Shown: positions 59,940 to 64,000 of the stretch, piece by piece
Layout: each line of letters starts with the position of its first letter
Numbering within the stretch: the first letter of the stretch is position 1
Assembly (NCBI GenBank): GCA_026874595.1
Contig: CM049321.1
Span: 9,420,979 to 9,484,978 of the forward strand
Length of the DNA: 64,000 nucleotides
Origin: Sipunculus nudus
Lineage: Eukaryota; Annelida; Sipuncula; Golfingiida; Sipunculidae
Direction: 5' to 3'
Notes under the pieces: generated by a model
Database searches by the model: none
Seen by the model: only the letters and a program-made list of their open reading frames with translations
Told to the model about the DNA's origin: nothing
Program-made: the position numbers and the translations under genes

Positions 59940-61010
59940 GCGGTTTCCAAGAAAAAAATATATAAATTTGTACCCTGTCTGTCTATGTGATCAAAATCAC
60001 GTTTCTAGTCCGTAGCAAGCAAAACAAAGGTCACCAAGAATTAATTTTTAAATTTAAGGGAAATTTGCCCAGGACCTCCCAGAATATTACGTTAGAAGAT
60101 TTTAGGTCTAATGGATACAATTCGTGCCCTGCCTGACTGTCTTAGTACTCAAAATCATGTTTACGTTGCAGTCTAGAAGTTACAATAACCTATTTTCAGG
60201 TTTGAAAGGAGACTTGCCAAGGATCTTCCTGGATTTTAGAATAGAAGGTTCAAAGGAAAATATATACAATTTGTCCCCTGTCTTTCTGAATGCTTTAATT
60301 CATATTTTTGGCTCATACCTCATAGAATATAGAAAATTTGGACACCATGGCCTAATTTCAGGTTTCAGAAGAGATTTCACCAGAACTTCTCGGGAAGCTG
60401 CGTTAGAAGATTCTTGGCCGAACGAATACAAATTGTGTCAATCTGAAGATCCAGGTGCTTAAATTATGCTCACAGATTATAGGCCACAGTGAACTCAAAT
60501 CATGTTCAACATACATTTGTCCATGAACTCTCTAAATATTACATAAGAAGATCCTAGGCCTAACTGAACGTCTGACTGTCCGAGTGCTCAACATTATGTG
60601 TCTGGCCCTTACGTCGCAGAATATAGGTCCCCATGTTATAATTTCAGGTTTCAAAGGAGATTTGTCCAGAACCTCCCTGGATATTGCGTTAGAAGATTCT
60701 TGGCCTAACAGAGACGATTTGTGCCCATCTGACATTCAGATTGCTAACATTACATCTTTTCATAGGTTGCAGAATGTACCTCACGGAGACCTAAGTTCCT
60801 GTTTCGAAGGACATTTGCCAAGAACCTCCCAGAATATTACGTTAGAAGATTCGAGGCCTAATGGGTACATTTTTTTCTTAGTCCTCAAAATCATGTTTTC
60901 GGCCCTAAGGTCGCAGACTAGAAGCAACCATCACTTTTTTTTCGTGTTTGCAAGGACATTTGCCTAGGACCACCCTGTATGTACAGTTAGGAATTTCTCT
61001 GTCTAACGGT
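59940..61010 (+). repeat. ~150-bp satellite array (right copy), about seven units
   Basis: A GTTAGAAGATTYTWGGCCTAA-like word occurs at 60091, 60240, 60402, 60543, 60688, 60841 and 60986, spacings 141-162. Each is preceded by TTTCAAAGGAGATTTGYCCAG then AACCTCCC-like sequence. Units differ by many substitutions and small indels. The reverse complement matches the array at 1-880. Open frames through it are chance. Confidence 0.85.
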
Positions 61011-61282
61011 TACGATTTGTGCTCTGTTTACGGACGGACGCTAGCTTAGACGAACTCCCATCAGCTGAGCTAAAAAAATAGCATAGTTGAAACAATCGCT
61101 GATTATTATTTTCTTCTTTAAATAGGCCAGTAGATTTAGTGAAAAAGGTCAAAATAATTGCAACATAATTTCTGTTTGCACAATTTTCGTTAGGTTTGTA
61201 GTTAGACATACATAAGTCAAGTCAACCAAAATCATCCCATGAGAAATATGAATATTCTACGTTTAGTCGCAATTTTTTTTAA
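61011..61282. other. Spacer between two repeat arrays
   Basis: Nothing recognised. Confidence 0.3.
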
Positions 61283-61715
61283 ATGGTTTTATTTGAATCT
61301 TTGATCATGAAAACCTAGGTTCAGACACAATGTTCGACCAATCATCATGGTTTGTTTTTCAGATATTGAGGAAAGCAGATATTTTAACAATGGCGGCTCT
61401 AATTGACATTTTTAAGATTTAAAATATGAACTTAAACGATGTAAATATGGTTTTATTTGAATCTTTGGCTATAAAAGCATAGGTCTAAACACAATGTTCA
61501 GCCAATGATCATGGTTAGTCTTTCAGAAATTGAGGAAAGTAGACAGTTCTTTAATGGCGGCCCTAATTTACATATAAAAATTAAAAATATAAAGTTAACC
61601 GTTGCCATTATGGTTTTATTTGAATCTTTGATCTAGAAATATTTTAATAAAATATGGTCTAGAAATAATATTCGACCAATAATCACGGTTAGTTCTTGAG
61701 AAATCAATTTGCATA
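61283..61715 (+). repeat. ~163-bp tandem repeat, about 2.6 copies
   Basis: ATGGTTTTATTTGAATCTTT starts units at 61283, 61447 and 61609. Each is followed by an ACAATGTTCGACCAAT-like word, an ATCATGGTTAGT word, a TTGAGGAAAG word (first two) and AATGGCGGC. It is distinct in sequence from the satellite next to it. Confidence 0.85.
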
Positions 61716-62663
61716 TAACATGTTTCCCAAGGTCGAATTATAGACAATTTAAAGGTACCCCTTAATTGGCAACTCGACTAAAATGCTTGTATGCAATGAT
61801 TAAACACTAAGGGATAGGGATATCCTTTAAGTACAAAAGCGGTAATATATCTCTACAGAAATACAGTATTTTGTCAAAATTTGTTTTAAAACAAGTAACT
61901 GTAAAATGTATCTTAGCGTAACATACAACAATATGTGGAGGGATGTAAGGGGTGACAGAGAAGTATGTTGAGTGATCCTATAAATACGCTATTTTTAAAG
62001 ACAAAATCAGGTAAAATCACATTTTAATCCAAACACATGTTTAAATTGACGCTTTTTAGTATTTAATGTCATCAATCCAAATTTTTTGCTTACTTTGGTA
62101 GCGAGGTTGGAACTGATGTTAAGGAAATAAGGATTTGTAATGTCATTTTTGTCAAAATCTGTTATTTTTAAAATTACGACTCCGGAGAAGAGAAAACGTA
62201 AAATTTTCATATTTCCCATCGATTGATTTGGTAGACTTATAGTTTGACAAACTACATACCTTACGGAAAGCATTGTGCAAACAGAAATTCTGTTGCAATT
62301 TTTTTGTTACCTTTGGTCTTTATTTTGGCTAAATCTTTTGGCCTAAAATTCTTCCATGACATGGCCGACTCATCATCACTGCAAGGTACTGGGACCTGTC
62401 AGCACTAGGAAGCATAAAATGAGAAGATAAATGCCATGTTTTCTGATAAACACTGCTTTTATCATGCAGGCAAGAATAACCAATTGTCCGCCTCCTAATA
62501 CCTTAACTATCGTTTGTAAAATTCTACAGAGTAAACTGGAAATGATTCATGGCTAAATAAGTAGTCAGATGGAATTCAGAGCTTTGCCGACTCCTAAATG
62601 ACTTTAAGCGATTTAAATGCATGCCTTCAGTGCATGCAATCTACAGTCCTCTGTTAGTCCCTT
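61716..62663. other. Intergenic or intronic, no gene seen
   Basis: A minus-strand open segment near 62312-62400, flanked by AG and GT, is too weak to call an exon. Nothing else was recognised. Confidence 0.3.
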
Positions 62664-62684
62664 CCCCCCCCCCCCCCCCCCCCC
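62664..62684 (+). repeat. Poly-C tract (C21)
   Basis: Twenty-one uninterrupted C. Confidence 0.95.
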
Positions 62685-63926
62685 ACCATTCTAAATGATA
62701 ATGCCAATAGATATTACCGATCATATACAGGAGTTGCCATCACGGGTTCTTTTCTGACTCTACGAAATTATATAGTAGTTTTTAAAATAACAAATTGGCT
62801 AAAGTATGTGGTTATTCTTCTTAGTGTTACTCTCATTTAGGTATGGATAACCATCATTAAGTTTTCATTCTGCAAGGGTTAGCTGTTTTCAGACTGGAGA
62901 TGTGTACCATGTTGAAAATACCAAAGAAAAATTATTCAGGCCGATGGGAACCGAAACATGCAATTATGGGTCTTGGCCGATGGAGTAAAAGATTTTATAC
63001 GCGTTAATATTGGAGAGGAATATCATTTTTTCAGAAATGAGGCATTCAAGAAATATTGTACTCCATTATTAAAATTATTATATTTTTATATAATATATCC
63101 GCGCTTAATATGCATATTATTGTTAAGTTATAGTTTGTATAACTTTTGGCTTTCTGTTATTTGCCCATTACAGATTTCACCTAAAACTATCATCAAAATC
63201 TATTCAGAACTACCCAGCAAGAGTACAAACGGACAAAGTCAACACGTGGCTGCTTTTTCATTAACTGAAATTCATTCACAATTTTGTGCATAACTGTTCA
63301 CATACAAACTGACGATCAGGCAGACATGGAAACAATATTTCCTCTGTCCCGCTTCAAATCATCTGTTCTGTAGTCCGTTTATGTTTTTATAAAGTAAGTT
63401 TATTTTTAAGAATAAATGCCTGTAACTAAATCAACCAGGCACTTCGGTAATTATTCGCATGAAAAATACAATCATACCGTGCGAACAATTTAAGTGAAAC
63501 ATTTAATTTTCATCTGTTAAAACAGTAAAATAAGTGTCACGACATACTGACCGAAGTGACAAGGTCAGGAACACTTTTCCATTGGATGCTAGTAGTACTT
63601 GATACCATAAATATGACAAAATACATCGTCAGCTAAAAGACGCCATCTTGCTCTGTCACTTCATGAGGAAACATCTGGACATTTGCAAAGTATACAACTA
63701 TTTGCAAGTATGACAAAAGTCTTTTGTTTAACAGAATAAACATAATTTGATGTCAATATAACATAATGGGTATATTATCAGCACGTCGTAATTATTGCAA
63801 AAACCCGATGAGCGCCTCTTGGTTGGACGGACTCTATCAGTGATAAGTATTTAACAAAACTAATACTTGACATCTAACACGATCCTGCTCCCTGCTTTTG
63901 TATATGTTTATTTCATGTAACCTCAC
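62685..63926. other. Intergenic or intronic, no gene seen
   Basis: A 111-codon plus-strand frame at 62958-63293 has no recognisable domain. Confidence 0.35.
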
Positions 63927-63977
63927 CTTTCCTTCTTGATGATTTCGGTGTGCTTGTGGCTGGTAGAGTTGTTTGGT
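63927..63977 (-). CDS. Possible Ser/Thr-rich stalk exon
   Basis: A minus-strand 51-base segment is bounded by acceptor TTTTTTTTAG and donor GGTGAGG, phase 1 at both ends like the sushi exons. It encodes QTTLPATSTPKSSRRK, a mucin-like linker. Symmetric phase-1 exons of this kind are common in extracellular receptors, and it could belong to the sushi-domain gene. It is very short, so the call rests on splice signals and phase only. Confidence 0.4.
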
Positions 63978-64000
63978 CTAAAAAAAAGACATATATATAT

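Noticed and set aside
60124-60967. Frames of 112 and 127 codons on the plus strand
   Set aside because: They are translations of the ~150-bp satellite; the peptide repeats with the DNA period.
62312-62400. Possible small minus-strand exon (VPVPCSDDESAMSWKNF...)
   Set aside because: It is open and bounded by AG and GT, but the start phase does not match the phase-1 pattern and no domain is recognisable.

Overview
The window looks like nuclear DNA from a lophotrochozoan animal, most likely a mollusc and probably a bivalve. It is AT-rich, gene-poor and intron-containing, and it is loaded with (TA)n microsatellites, minisatellites and decayed transposons. Its genes are of types expanded in molluscs: a Toll-like receptor, a CYP2-clan P450, a PAN/C-type-lectin protein, a DXD glycosyltransferase and a sushi-domain membrane protein. 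The species call is inference; nothing in the sequence names it.

Layout. 1-0.9 kb: a diverged ~150-bp satellite, which reappears in opposite orientation at 59.9-61.0 kb. 2.45-4.78 kb (+): a Toll-like receptor gene broken by one frameshift. 5.1-8.3 kb (-): a 5'-truncated, stop-riddled L1-like LINE. 8.3-9.0 kb: a 32-34-bp minisatellite. 9.0-12.4 kb: a pogo/Tigger DNA transposon with an internally deleted transposase, invaded by a second minisatellite and long (TA)n tracts. 13.1-14.6 kb (-): an intact single-exon cytochrome P450. 16.5-17.3 kb: a tRNA-derived SINE and a perfect 10 x 34-bp array. 18-26.9 kb: no recognisable gene. 26.9-28.6 kb (-): a four-exon secreted PAN + C-type lectin gene whose splice sites and phases all fit. 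28.9-30.2 kb: an hAT-like element with a target-site duplication. 32.4-33.4 kb: another LINE fragment. 37.6-38.3 kb: a candidate solo LTR. 41.0-41.3 kb: a small hAT-like MITE with relatives in the neighbouring intron. 42.1-44.5 kb (-): a two-exon Golgi-type glycosyltransferase. 44.6-44.9 kb: a PIF/Harbinger-like MITE. 45-57 kb: mostly repeats, including a trinucleotide foldback and a CpG-rich stretch. 57.2-64 kb (-): the 3' exons of a sushi-domain type I membrane protein, with less certain lectin-like and Ser/Thr-rich exons upstream.

The host genes do not form an operon or an obvious pathway. Several belong to the surveillance and surface repertoire (TLR, secreted lectin, sushi receptor), next to a glycan-building enzyme and a detoxification-type P450. 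I see no convincing undescribed biological system. The most unusual items are structural: target-site-flanked non-autonomous elements, a MITE carrying a G11-TATATATA-C13 hairpin, inverted satellite arrays about 59 kb apart, many long G/C homopolymers, and a lectin stop codon that lies inside a perfect splice donor.
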